From Nitrospirota bacterium (GTDB lineage Bacteria > Nitrospirota_A > Leptospirillia > Leptospirillales > Leptospirillaceae), in NCBI GenBank assembly GCA_023480765.1, contig JAMCWZ010000011.1:1-9559 (forward strand): a stretch of 9,559 nt of DNA. Reading direction: 5' to 3'. A model generated the notes under the pieces. That model was not told where the DNA came from. It was given only the letters and a program-made list of their open reading frames with translations, and ran no database searches. How positions within the stretch are numbered: the first letter of the stretch is position 1; each line of letters begins with the position of its first letter. The position numbers were made by a program, and so were the translations under genes. Shown here one piece after another: positions 1 to 6,386 of this stretch.

Positions 1-392
1 GAGGGTTCGAGAACCGGCGGGACATAGTATCCGAAGGTCCGTCCGGAAACAGCTTTCCGTGCGCATTCATGAATCATCCAGGGGGACCCGGTCACATCCA
101 GATGCCTGTTGGCCCGGCAGGTTTCACGACGATAGGCCGGATGGTGCTCGAATGCCGGATCCGTGTACCAAAGGGCATCCCCGTGGTAGGTCATGGGGAT
201 GGCTGGAGGAACGATGTGTTCGCGTGCGTGTTTCAGGTCTACCGTCCGTCCCCGGAAGACCTCCACGAAATCCGGCTGGAGAGCGTTTTTTGCCAGAGTG
301 TTCAGCAGGTCATCGAGCGGAGGAAAATAGAGGTCGGTCGAGAGTCCGGTCCCCAGACAGGGAAGACTGTCGGGGTTCAGGGAAGATGTCAC
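1..392 (-). CDS. DUF692-like (MbnB/UPF0276-type) protein, N-terminal part, runs off left edge
   Basis: The first 130 codons are visible, read from a GTG at 392-390 that overlaps the stop of the upstream TPR gene as GTGA. No stop occurs before the window edge. The segments are spaced like successive beta strands of a TIM barrel: LGTGLSTDLY (residues 13-22), FVEVFRGRT (42-50), MTYHGDALWY (67-76) and WMIHECARK (105-113). The E-V-F, Y-H-G and I-H-E positions recall the metal-ligand-bearing strand ends of DUF692 proteins, the family of iron-dependent peptide-modifying oxidases such as MbnB and TglH. The stretch from YHGD to GYYVPPVLEP is rich in His, Tyr and Trp, as in a metalloenzyme pocket. The 4-nt overlap implies translational coupling to the small TPR gene. 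The family call is by eye on one third to one half of the protein. Another TIM-barrel metalloenzyme is possible; that this is a real coding region is much more certain. Confidence 0.55.
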   Translation of the reverse strand, partial: MTSSLNPDSLPCLGTGLSTDLYFPPLDDLLNTLAKNALQPDFVEVFRGRTVDLKHAREHIVPPAIPMTYHGDALWYTDPAFEHHPAYRRETCRANRHLDVTGSPWMIHECARKAVSGRTFGYYVPPVLEP

Positions 393-739
393 AGAAAGTC
401 GCCTTTCCGGGAACCCGGCTGGTCGCGCAAAAGTCTCTTCAGCCGCCTGGTCATCTGTTTTTCCGGTGCAAGAAATCCACCCGATCGGCTGACCTCGATC
501 CCCTTCTGATAGATCCGGATGGCCTCGTCACGTTCTCCCAGATTCTCCAGAGCGTTCCCGAGAAGTTCCCATGCCGCGGCATAGCCCGGCTTCTGGCGGA
601 GAACGGCTTCCAGAACATCCCGGGCACGCGCCGGCTGGCCAGCTTCCAGAAGGCCGGATCCGAGGCCCAGTCCAACCACCGGATCAGAAGGGTCCAGTTT
701 CCAGAGTTTTTCGAGGCGATCCAGCCGATCCTGTTCCAT
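389..739 (-). CDS. Small tetratricopeptide-repeat (TPR) protein
   Basis: A 116-residue soluble protein with no signal peptide or membrane segment, so probably cytoplasmic. It carries about two TPR units. The first covers roughly residues 17-50 (GLGSGLLEAGQPARARDVLE region). The second covers roughly 51-84, with the typical W-x-L-L-G-x-A-L-x-x-L-G and A-I-x-x-Y-x-x-G-I pattern. A basic C-terminal tail follows (RRLKRLLRDQ). TPR units bind other proteins, so an adaptor role is likely, but the partner is unknown. The ATG at 737-739 is preceded by a purine-rich GGGGGA ribosome-binding site about 5 nt upstream and a recognisable promoter. The stop overlaps the GTG of the DUF692-like gene by 4 nt, so the two products probably act together. 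No substrate or pathway can be read from the sequence. Confidence 0.8.
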   Translation of the reverse strand: MEQDRLDRLEKLWKLDPSDPVVGLGLGSGLLEAGQPARARDVLEAVLRQKPGYAAAWELLGNALENLGERDEAIRIYQKGIEVSRSGGFLAPEKQMTRRLKRLLRDQPGSRKGDFL

Positions 740-757
740 GTTTCTTCCCCCGTCTTC

Positions 758-786
758 ATTTTAAGCATCAAAAACACTCCGGGCAA
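758..786 (-). promoter_or_regulatory. Sigma70-type promoter for the TPR/DUF692-like pair
   Basis: On the minus strand a -35 box TTGCCC (786-781, 4 of 6 matches) is followed after 17 nt by a -10 box TAAAAT (763-758, 5 of 6). Predicted transcription starts near 750, giving a very short leader that just includes the GGGGGA ribosome-binding site before the ATG at 739. Spacing and position fit the gene. The call is by consensus only. Confidence 0.45.
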
Positions 787-799
787 CAGGAGGGAGTTG

Positions 800-828
800 T
801 TGTCAGGGACGAAGGGGTTCTGTACTCT
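800..828 (+). promoter_or_regulatory. Possible promoter for the diguanylate cyclase gene
   Basis: On the plus strand TTGTCA (800-805, 5 of 6 to the -35 consensus) lies 17 nt upstream of TACTCT (823-828, only 3 of 6 to the -10 consensus). This gives a leader of about 80 nt before the ATG at 915. It would be back-to-back with the minus-strand promoter at 758-786, with only 13 nt between the two -35 boxes. The poor -10 makes this tentative. Confidence 0.28.
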
Positions 829-914
829 TGAGAAAGCCGTCTTGGTCCTGGTTCTGATTTTGTGCGCGTCCCGGAAACAGACATGGACTGCCCATGGTCT
901 TGAGGGTTCCCTGA

Positions 915-2096
915 ATGACCGAACATGTTGATCGCGACCGATGGCCCCGTTGGCTCAGGACACAGGCCGTCCTCCTCCTGGGCATCCTTTCTCTTGTTGT
1001 CCTGCTCCTGGTCTTCGGCACACTGTCGATGCGGGACGGGATGAAGTTTTACCGGGAAATGCAGCTCCAGGAAGAGCTGATGGCGTTTCGCCATGACCTG
1101 GACACGGTGTATTCGGATTTTCTGGAAGCGGGGGGAGACGACAGAACCTATCTTCTGACCGGTCATCCGGCGCAAAAGGAAGCGTTTGACCTTTCTGCCC
1201 GCCGTCTTGTCCGGGACCTGGGGCATCTCCTGCATGATCCGGAGGCAGGTGCTTCGACAGGAGAAGATCTTCCCGGACTGAGCCGGGCCATTCTGCACAA
1301 CCTTTCCCGGATGGAGCAGGAGGTTTCTTCACCACGCCTCCCTAAAGAGAAGGAGGCCCGGCCCTGGAAGACCATCCGCCCGGCCATTCAGGCTCTCAAT
1401 CAGTCTCTCGCCGTTAAAATTAGCCGGATCCGGGTTTCCCGCGAAAGAGAACAAACCCGTCTTGTTATTCTCTCCCTGTTTTTCACCAGCCTGATTCTCG
1501 GGGTCCTTTTCATGGGCTACGCCTATCTTTACCGCCACAATCAGGGAATGCACCTTTTACAGGCGGAGCTTTCGGAACTGGCTTCCCGGGACCCCCTGAC
1601 CGGACTGTCCAATCGCCGTCATCTCCTGGAAGTGATGGAATGGGCGCTCGCAAGAATGGACCGGCATCCTCATGCGTGCGCCGTCCTTTACCTTGATCTG
1701 GACGGTTTCAAGGGGATCAATGATCGATTGGGACATCAGGCCGGGGACCGGCTCCTCGTGGAGTTTTCCCTGCGCCTCGCGGCACGGGTCCGGAAAAGCG
1801 ACCTCGTTTCCCGTCTGGGAGGGGACGAATTTGTCGTTTTTTGTGATCCGCTGCAGAACCCGGAAGAACTTCCATCTTTGGTTCAAAAAATCCTGGACAG
1901 GATAGAAGAAGCCCCTCTCCTCACGGAGAAAGGGGGAGAGTTTATCAAAATCAGTTCCGGCTGGGCGATTTATCCGGAAGACGGAAAGACGGCCGAAGAC
2001 CTTCTGAAGGTGGCGGACCAGAGAATGTATGACGCCAAGAGCCGGGATAAAAAAAAGGGTCCTTCCCGCAGGAAGGACCCCCTGGATTCCCCTTGA
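915..2096 (+). CDS. Membrane diguanylate cyclase with CHASE3-like sensor and GGDEF domain
   Basis: A 393-residue protein predicted to make cyclic di-GMP from two GTP in the cytoplasm under control of a periplasmic sensor. Membrane helix 1 is at about 17-37 and helix 2 at about 182-206. Between them lies a roughly 145-residue helical domain with DDRTYLLTGHP (75-85), which resembles the R-x-Y-L-L-T-G core of CHASE3 domains. The GGDEF domain starts at RDPLTGLSNRRHL (225-237). It has the metal-binding YLDLDGFK segment (D261, D263), an intact GGDEF signature (302-306) and an RxxD inhibitory I-site (R293-D296) exactly five residues before it, so product feedback inhibition is expected. There is no EAL or receiver domain. 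GAGGG (902-906) lies 8 nt before the ATG, and an in-frame TGA immediately precedes that ATG, which fixes the start. The last residues (KKKGPSRRKDPLDSP) are basic and encoded by the convergent gene's terminator. Confidence 0.93.
   Translation: MTEHVDRDRWPRWLRTQAVLLLGILSLVVLLLVFGTLSMRDGMKFYREMQLQEELMAFRHDLDTVYSDFLEAGGDDRTYLLTGHPAQKEAFDLSARRLVRDLGHLLHDPEAGASTGEDLPGLSRAILHNLSRMEQEVSSPRLPKEKEARPWKTIRPAIQALNQSLAVKISRIRVSREREQTRLVILSLFFTSLILGVLFMGYAYLYRHNQGMHLLQAELSELASRDPLTGLSNRRHLLEVMEWALARMDRHPHACAVLYLDLDGFKGINDRLGHQAGDRLLVEFSLRLAARVRKSDLVSRLGGDEFVVFCDPLQNPEELPSLVQKILDRIEEAPLLTEKGGEFIKISSGWAIYPEDGKTAEDLLKVADQRMYDAKSRDKKKGPSRRKDPLDSP
2049..2080 (-). terminator. Intrinsic terminator of the His-rich gene, inside the cyclase coding sequence
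   Basis: A perfect 10-bp inverted repeat (2057-2066 GGGTCCTTCC, 2071-2080 GGAAGGACCC) with a 4-nt loop is flanked on its left by eight A (2049-2056). Read on the minus strand this is a GC-rich hairpin followed by eight U, a textbook rho-independent terminator, beginning 36 nt after the His-rich gene's stop. There is no T tract on the plus-strand side, so it should act in one direction only. It overlaps codons near the 3' end of the cyclase gene. Confidence 0.88.
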
Positions 2097-2116
2097 GGAA
2101 AATCCTCTGACCGAAA

Positions 2117-2437
2117 TCAGTTCTGATTGTTGTGGTGCTTGTGGTGATGCTTTTTGTGGTGCCTGTAGTGATGGCGGTGGTGCGGGTAGCACCGGTGGTG
2201 ACGCCGGTAATACTTTGTGTGGTGATTGCAGTGGTGATGGCGCCAGTGACGGCGATGCCTCTTGTGATGTTTCTTCATGTGCTTCGTAGCGGGAGCTGCC
2301 GGAGCCGTGGTTGCTGGTGCGGTGGTTGCCGGCTGGCTCGTCGCATCGGCCGCGCGTGAAACGGGGGCCTCAAAAGCGAGCAGGGTGAGCATCAGCGTGG
2401 AGAGGAGGAGACTGGAAACAAGTTTCCGGATAGACAT
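2117..2437 (-). CDS. Exported histidine-rich small protein, unknown function
   Basis: A 106-residue protein. Residues 1-29 form a Sec-type signal peptide: basic n-region (MSIRK), hydrophobic core, and a likely cleavage S-R-A|A-D after residue 29. Then comes a Thr/Ala/Pro linker (about 31-51) with PATTAPATTAPAAPAT. Residues 53-106 contain 23 His in 54 positions, mixed with Arg, Lys and Tyr, two Cys (70 and 83) and almost no acidic residues. The mature protein is therefore a very basic, probably unstructured periplasmic or secreted polymer able to bind transition metals such as Cu, Ni, Zn or Co. That is inferred from composition, as no known family is recognised. An in-frame ATG 24 nt upstream (2461) lacks a Shine-Dalgarno site, whereas AAGGAG precedes the chosen ATG, which also gives a compact signal peptide. 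The gene has its own promoter and terminator, so it is monocistronic. Confidence 0.82.
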   Translation of the reverse strand: MSIRKLVSSLLLSTLMLTLLAFEAPVSRAADATSQPATTAPATTAPAAPATKHMKKHHKRHRRHWRHHHCNHHTKYYRRHHRCYPHHRHHYRHHKKHHHKHHNNQN

Positions 2438-2442
2438 CGGGA

Positions 2443-2448
2443 CTCCTT
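2443..2448 (-). promoter_or_regulatory. Ribosome-binding site deciding the start of the His-rich gene
   Basis: AAGGAG on the minus strand lies 5 nt before the ATG at 2437-2435. It favours this start over the in-frame ATG at 2461, and the shorter protein begins directly with a signal-peptide n-region. Confidence 0.75.
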
Positions 2449-2497
2449 CGTGTAAGTTCATGTCACATCAGGGAGGCGATCCCCCCTTTGGTCCGGA

Positions 2498-2526
2498 ATT
2501 TTAGGGGAATATTTTTCGAAAAGCAA
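2498..2526 (-). promoter_or_regulatory. Sigma70-type promoter of the His-rich gene
   Basis: On the minus strand TTGCTT (2526-2521, 3 of 6 to the -35 consensus) is followed after exactly 17 nt by TAAAAT (2503-2498, 5 of 6 to the -10). The spacer is AT-rich. Predicted transcription start is near 2491, leaving a leader of about 54 nt. This is a consensus match only. Confidence 0.5.
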
Positions 2527-2705
2527 TAAACGCGACCCGAATTTCCCTTTTCGATTCCTTCAGTCTAAGGGATCTCTTCATCTGAAGATTTTTCGAAATG
2601 CCAGATAATTTAAAATGATCTTTTTTTTTGTTCAGAGACACCCGCGTTGAGGGAACACGGAAGAGCAGGTGCGGGTGGGGTTTTGCCTGTTTTTTGGGGG
2701 AGATG
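2527..2705. other. AT-rich intergenic region with short dyads, no gene seen
   Basis: This non-coding stretch separates the T2SS run from the His-rich gene. It holds adjacent dyads: GATTCCTT/AAGGGATC (2553-2560 and 2567-2574, one mismatch), then TCTTCA-TC-TGAAGA (2575-2588) followed by five T. The word TTTTTCGAAA occurs at 2589-2598 and, just outside, at 2512-2521. A run of nine T lies near 2621-2629. A 7-bp stem CACCCGC/GCGGGTG (2639-2645, 2671-2677) has a 25-nt loop; on the plus strand it is followed by T-rich sequence, but on the minus strand, where the T2SS transcript would end, there is no U tract. No convincing terminator for the T2SS run is therefore visible. The dyads next to the His-rich promoter could be operator sites, which is a guess. 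Confidence 0.4.
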
Positions 2706-3320
2706 TTAGTTTAAAGACCGCCCGGTCGAGCTTTTTCGGCGAAGAATGCGGTCCTTCAACTCCAGTCGGTCGAGGTCATAGGGGTCCAGCTCAAGGGCTT
2801 TTTCAATCGTGTCCAGAGCGAGATCAATGCGGTTCGTATCTTTGTAGAGAGATGCCAGACCTTCCAGGACTCCGGGATCATTCGGATGAAGGGCGAGAGC
2901 AGTTTCAAACGCCCGGATCGCCCGTTCCTGAAGAACAGCGGCTTTTTTCATGGCCCCGAGATCTGCAAGGCACCATCCCAGATCCACCTGGTAACTCACA
3001 TTTTCGGGTTCAATGGCAATCGCGCGTTCGAGGGCCACCAGCGCTCTGTCGATGTCTCCTGTTTCGCGATGAGCCTGTGCCAGAAGATGAAACTGGGAGG
3101 CGTCCTGGGGGTCGAGTTTGACCGCTTCGTGAAAACAGCTGACCGCCTCTCGGGGAACGCCTTTTTTCAGGAGACACTCTCCCAGCCTTCTCAGAATATG
3201 CGGGGAGTCGGGGGCCTGGACCAGAATTTGCCGGTAGGCGGAAATCGCCTCGATATATTGCCCTTTCCGGCGAAACTCTTCTCCGTTTTCGTAAAGCGTA
3301 TTCAGTTCGCTGATATCCAT
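2706..3320 (-). CDS. TPR-repeat protein at the end of the T2SS operon
   Basis: A 204-residue soluble protein built almost entirely of about five TPR units. From the chosen Met they start near residues 7, 41, 75, 109 (with an insertion of about 7 residues) and 150. Each ends with an L-x-P-x-D/N-type turn (LDPQD, IEPEN, LHPND, LDPYD). There is no signal peptide or membrane helix, so it is probably cytoplasmic. A role in assembly or as a scaffold for the secretion machine is inferred only from position, 102 nt after gspK on the same strand. The ATG at 3320 is chosen because the first TPR begins right after it and an AGGAAAGG lies about 13 nt upstream. In-frame alternatives, an ATG at 3347 and a GTG at 3371, add 9 or 17 residues of non-TPR sequence and have no better ribosome-binding site. 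The protein ends at TAA 2708-2706. Confidence 0.82.
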   Translation of the reverse strand: MDISELNTLYENGEEFRRKGQYIEAISAYRQILVQAPDSPHILRRLGECLLKKGVPREAVSCFHEAVKLDPQDASQFHLLAQAHRETGDIDRALVALERAIAIEPENVSYQVDLGWCLADLGAMKKAAVLQERAIRAFETALALHPNDPGVLEGLASLYKDTNRIDLALDTIEKALELDPYDLDRLELKDRILRRKSSTGRSLN

Positions 3321-3422
3321 GGTTATGTCAGGACCTTTCCTGTTCATCGGGTGAGAAGTCCATTCTTTCACATCCGCTTTTTCGAGTCGAGCGAATTTTT
3401 CGGGACCGACTCCGGAGCAGTC

Positions 3423-4463
3423 TCAGGGCAGCGTCCCGGACGTCAGGGCTGTTGGTGCTCCGCTGGAAGTGTCTTCTTTCAGGAGTGTTTCAATCTGGCC
3501 CAGAAGACGCGTTCCTCCCATGCGGTAGGAGAGAACCTGGGTCTGCATCCCGTTGACGGACAGGATTGCCCGGATCGCCTGACGCGTGTTGCCGACGGTG
3601 CCGACCGCCTGAAGAGAAAAAACGGAACTTTGAACGGTGATGAGTCCCTCAATATTCGCAAAAATGGAGGGGCCCAGGATGGAAGAGAGCATCGACAGGC
3701 TGGTATAGGGACGCCCCTGGATAATCTGGTTGGCAATCGCGGGAGAAATGCCCGGATCCAGGGATTCCAGGACAACTGCCGAAGCGGTGTTCACATTGAC
3801 CTGCCCTCCGGAAGAGGCCGTAATGTAGGGTTCCAGTGCCTGGTATTGCGCTTCGGTCATCCCGGCCACCTGGTGGAGTTCGGACAATGCCCCGATGGGG
3901 CCGCCCCGGGGACGGTAGGGAGGTATCATCGACTGATAGGGCCCTCCCACGGCGGACGAGCCCGTCGGGACGGGAGTGACCCACTGGATGATCGCCGGAA
4001 TCAGTCCGGGGTCGGCCCCGACCAGGGAAAAAAGACGCTCGAACTGGAGCTGGGCCTGGGACGTGCCTCCAAACTGGTTTTGTCCAAGCAGATTGATGTC
4101 GAGCTTGGAGGATTCGTCCACAATTCGCCCGGAGAGAAACCCCTCGTGGCCGATGGGATAGTTGATAATCGGAGTCGCCCAGGGCTGATTGAACGCCGTG
4201 TAGTTTTGTCCGGACTGCTGGGCGGCAAGCGTACTGGATACCAGAAGAACCTTCCCGGCTTCGATCGAAGCTCTCGCCAAATAATACGCCTGGGTCTGGT
4301 CCCGGAAAATTTCCGCCTCCCGGAGTGTTTCCCGGCTCTGGGAAACGAACCGGAGCACAAGGAGAGTGATCAGGGCGACCATGAAGAGGGCGAGGACCAG
4401 GGCAAACCCGCGGTCTTTGAGAAATCCCTCTGATTTTTCAGGAGGACTGGATACTTTGAACAT
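3423..4463 (-). CDS. gspK: GspK, minor (tip) pseudopilin of type II secretion
   Basis: A 346-residue protein, near the usual size for GspK, which caps the periplasmic pseudopilus with GspI and GspJ. A 19-residue leader ends in K-D-R-G; prepilin peptidase should cut before F20, releasing the hydrophobic helix FALVLALFMVALITLLVL. Position +5 of the mature protein is not Glu, as is typical of GspK and unlike other pseudopilins. The family core follows: IVDESSKLDINLL (114-126), ALSELHQVAGMT (192-203) and VNVNTAS (222-228). The ATG at 4463 overlaps the end of gspM by 26 nt; a TTG (4508) and an ATG (4475) further upstream lack ribosome-binding sites and would give an over-long leader. The C-terminal tail is Ser/Thr-rich. 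No gspH, gspI or gspJ lies beside it. Confidence 0.93.
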   Translation of the reverse strand: MFKVSSPPEKSEGFLKDRGFALVLALFMVALITLLVLRFVSQSRETLREAEIFRDQTQAYYLARASIEAGKVLLVSSTLAAQQSGQNYTAFNQPWATPIINYPIGHEGFLSGRIVDESSKLDINLLGQNQFGGTSQAQLQFERLFSLVGADPGLIPAIIQWVTPVPTGSSAVGGPYQSMIPPYRPRGGPIGALSELHQVAGMTEAQYQALEPYITASSGGQVNVNTASAVVLESLDPGISPAIANQIIQGRPYTSLSMLSSILGPSIFANIEGLITVQSSVFSLQAVGTVGNTRQAIRAILSVNGMQTQVLSYRMGGTRLLGQIETLLKEDTSSGAPTALTSGTLP

Positions 4464-5028
4464 CGATGCGTACATCCAGAAGACGGTGCTGGTCAAAACG
4501 TCGCTCAAGGGTGATCCGCGTGATCCGGATCAGATGCCGGGAGCGTTCCAGTCGGGCCAGAAAAACAAGAATGTGGGGAAGATCCACTTTTTCAATCCGG
4601 ATACTGACCAGGGTTGTATGGTAGTTCCCGTCCGGCGGAAGGGCTCTCGGGGTCATTTGCGTGACGGAGGAGCGGATGTGCGTTCTGTCGGCCTCCTGTT
4701 CGAGATAGGAAATCAGGGAGAACCCTCCCCGGTCTGCTGCCAGAGTCCGGCTTCTTTCCCGAATTTTCTCCTGACTCTGGCGAATTTCCCGTGAAAGGGC
4801 GAGAGCCTGGAAAATGTCGGACCGAAGGGAACTTTCCTCGTCCCGGTAGCGATGATAGGGAGTCATGAGGAACGTTTCAACAGACACCTGAAGAAGGTAG
4901 AGGGCGAGGATTGTTCCGAGGACGGACAGAAGGCGCTTTTCCCGTCGGCTCAACTGCTCCCACTTGAGTTTGATCGGAAGAAGATGGCGGTTCGAAAGGC
5001 TCCCGAGAGAGGTTCTCCAGTCAGTCAT
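4438..5028 (-). CDS. gspM: GspM, inner-membrane assembly protein of type II secretion
   Basis: A 196-residue bitopic protein: cytoplasmic N-terminus (1-32), one membrane helix (about 33-52, LLSVLGTILALYLLQVSVE), a charged helical or coiled-coil stretch (about 60-98) and a periplasmic ferredoxin-like fold (about 102-196), ending in alternating hydrophobic strands. Size and layout fit GspM, which pairs with GspL to anchor the GspE ATPase and the GspF platform. Primary sequence in this family diverges strongly, so the call rests on architecture plus position between gspL and gspK. The ATG at 5028 is preceded at 4 nt by GGAGGG and overlaps the gspL stop by 8 nt (ATGACTGA), indicating coupled translation. 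A longer in-frame start at 5145 would lie deep inside gspL and is not supported. Confidence 0.85.
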   Translation of the reverse strand: MTDWRTSLGSLSNRHLLPIKLKWEQLSRREKRLLSVLGTILALYLLQVSVETFLMTPYHRYRDEESSLRSDIFQALALSREIRQSQEKIRERSRTLAADRGGFSLISYLEQEADRTHIRSSVTQMTPRALPPDGNYHTTLVSIRIEKVDLPHILVFLARLERSRHLIRITRITLERRFDQHRLLDVRIDVQSIQSS

Positions 5029-6379
5029 GGATCCCTCCCAGGCGGAACGCGACTGTCTTCCGGTCGATGTCGAGCCGTGCGCTCTGAACGACAAGCGAAC
5101 GGATGTGAGGTGTTTTGAGGAGAGCGGTCCGGATTTTTTCAACATCCTGAAAACTTGCTGTTTTTCCGGAAAGCGTCAACGATTTTTTTCCGATAGACAA
5201 AGACACCATGGAGAAGGGGATTCCGGGGTCCGGTCCTCCGGCGATGTCTTTCAGGATTGCGATGATATCGGTTCCCCGGGAGAGAATTTCTTCCTGTTTT
5301 GCAAGCTCGTTTTTTCGAGTGGTCAGCTGGGACAAAGGTTCGACGACAGGAGACGGCCGCAGGATCTGACTGGCAAGATCCGTCAGAATGGCCTGTGTTT
5401 TTTCGACCCGGGCCTCGAGAGCCCGGACATGGATCCAGGCGTCCGAGAGGCTCAGGAGGAGGAGGAGGAGGGCGACAGCTCCCAGCGTCCGGATATGACG
5501 GACAAGGTCATCCCGGTCTTTCCGGAATGCGAGCGACGCATTCCGGAAATCGGGAAAAAGAACCCCATCTCCGGCTCTGCCAGTCCATCGTCCCAGGGCG
5601 GCCGCGGTACGTTCTTCTTCTTGTTTTTCCGGATCAGGGGATGTCATGTCAGGAGCTCCGGGGGGGAGGGCTGCTTCCGGGTGTGTCCAGAGGAACGCTT
5701 CTTCGGCCGAATCCATGAGAACAGAAGCAACCAGGAGATCCATACAGACAGAGTTGTCCGTGTTTTCACCTTTTGTTTCCGCGATCGTTTCCCGGCAGGG
5801 ATTTCCGTTCCGGAGTGTCATGACAAGGGTCCGATCCCCCGAAGGCGCGGACAGAAATTCGTTTGTCCGGGGCAAGGCCGGATCCGTCTCCCGGAACAGG
5901 AGTAAAAAAAAGGATTCCGGAAGGATGTATTTGGGCTCCAGACCATAGGTGGCAAGGACGGAAAGGGCATTTTCAAGCCAGCGACGGGGGGTGGCCCATC
6001 CATAGATCTCCCAGGTCTGGTCCCGTCGAACAGCGTGGATGGCCGTTTGACAATCTTCGATGTTCCAGGGAAGGAGTGTTTCCAGTTCTCCGGCAACAGC
6101 TCCCGGTATTTCCCCGCGCGGGAGGAGGGGAAGTTTTGCTGGTCCGGCAATGGAGAGCTGTGTGGGCCAGAGAAGGACTGTTTGTGTCGGTGGTGGGCTT
6201 TCCGGGAGGATAATCCCGGGCTTCGAGTCCAGAGTCTTCTCAAAACCTGCCAGCCGGGAAGTGGAAAGGGGGATAAGAGCGGGAGGTTCGGGAATCCAGA
6301 GTTTTCTTACGCGATGGTAGGCCTGGATCTTCAGATTGCTGGATCGGGGGGTCAGGACCCAGAGACGGGAAGACGCCAT
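5021..6379 (-). CDS. gspL: GspL, bitopic inner-membrane protein of type II secretion
   Basis: A 452-residue protein. The cytoplasmic part (about 1-295) has the actin-like layout that binds the GspE N-domain. LPRGEIPGAVAGELETLLPW (86-105) matches the E-x-E-x-x-L-P-W/F motif common to GspL and PilM. A Glu/Asp/Pro-rich linker (about 243-258) precedes the rest. One membrane helix lies at about 298-315. The periplasmic part has a coiled coil (about 318-368) and a ferredoxin-like C-terminus (about 370-452) whose SLSIGKKSLTLSGKTASFQD segment looks PilN-like. The protein thus resembles a natural PilM-PilN fusion, as GspL is thought to be. The ATG at 6379 has AGGA 5 nt upstream; that AGGA is built from the stop codon (TAG) of the gspN-like gene. 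Its stop overlaps the gspM start. Confidence 0.9.
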   Translation of the reverse strand: MASSRLWVLTPRSSNLKIQAYHRVRKLWIPEPPALIPLSTSRLAGFEKTLDSKPGIILPESPPPTQTVLLWPTQLSIAGPAKLPLLPRGEIPGAVAGELETLLPWNIEDCQTAIHAVRRDQTWEIYGWATPRRWLENALSVLATYGLEPKYILPESFFLLLFRETDPALPRTNEFLSAPSGDRTLVMTLRNGNPCRETIAETKGENTDNSVCMDLLVASVLMDSAEEAFLWTHPEAALPPGAPDMTSPDPEKQEEERTAAALGRWTGRAGDGVLFPDFRNASLAFRKDRDDLVRHIRTLGAVALLLLLLSLSDAWIHVRALEARVEKTQAILTDLASQILRPSPVVEPLSQLTTRKNELAKQEEILSRGTDIIAILKDIAGGPDPGIPFSMVSLSIGKKSLTLSGKTASFQDVEKIRTALLKTPHIRSLVVQSARLDIDRKTVAFRLGGIHD

Positions 6380-6386
6380 GGGGGTC

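Noticed and set aside
59..931. A 290-codon plus-strand open frame at the left end
   Set aside because: It is antisense to the TPR and DUF692-like genes and crosses the intergenic region. No domain or plausible start signal was found.
2029..2289. A plus-strand Cys/Gly-rich open frame resembling a metallothionein
   Set aside because: The Cys and Gly pattern is the reverse reading of CAC/CAT histidine codons in the exported His-rich gene. It starts inside the cyclase gene and has no own ribosome-binding site.
2130..2290. GTGGTG/TGGTGA-type repeats that could be a CRISPR or tandem-repeat array
   Set aside because: The repeats are irregular, have no spacers, and follow the reading frame of the histidine-rich tail, so they are coding low complexity.
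2639..2677. CACCCGC/GCGGGTG hairpin as terminator of the T2SS operon
   Set aside because: The loop is 25 nt and no U tract follows on the minus strand. The T-rich side is on the plus strand, where no gene ends.
2886..4433. A 515-codon plus-strand open frame opposite gspK and part of the TPR gene
   Set aside because: It is longer than the real genes, but it is antisense to gspK, whose prepilin signal and family motifs are clear. Its translation shows no domain, and it arises from the GC-biased codon pattern.
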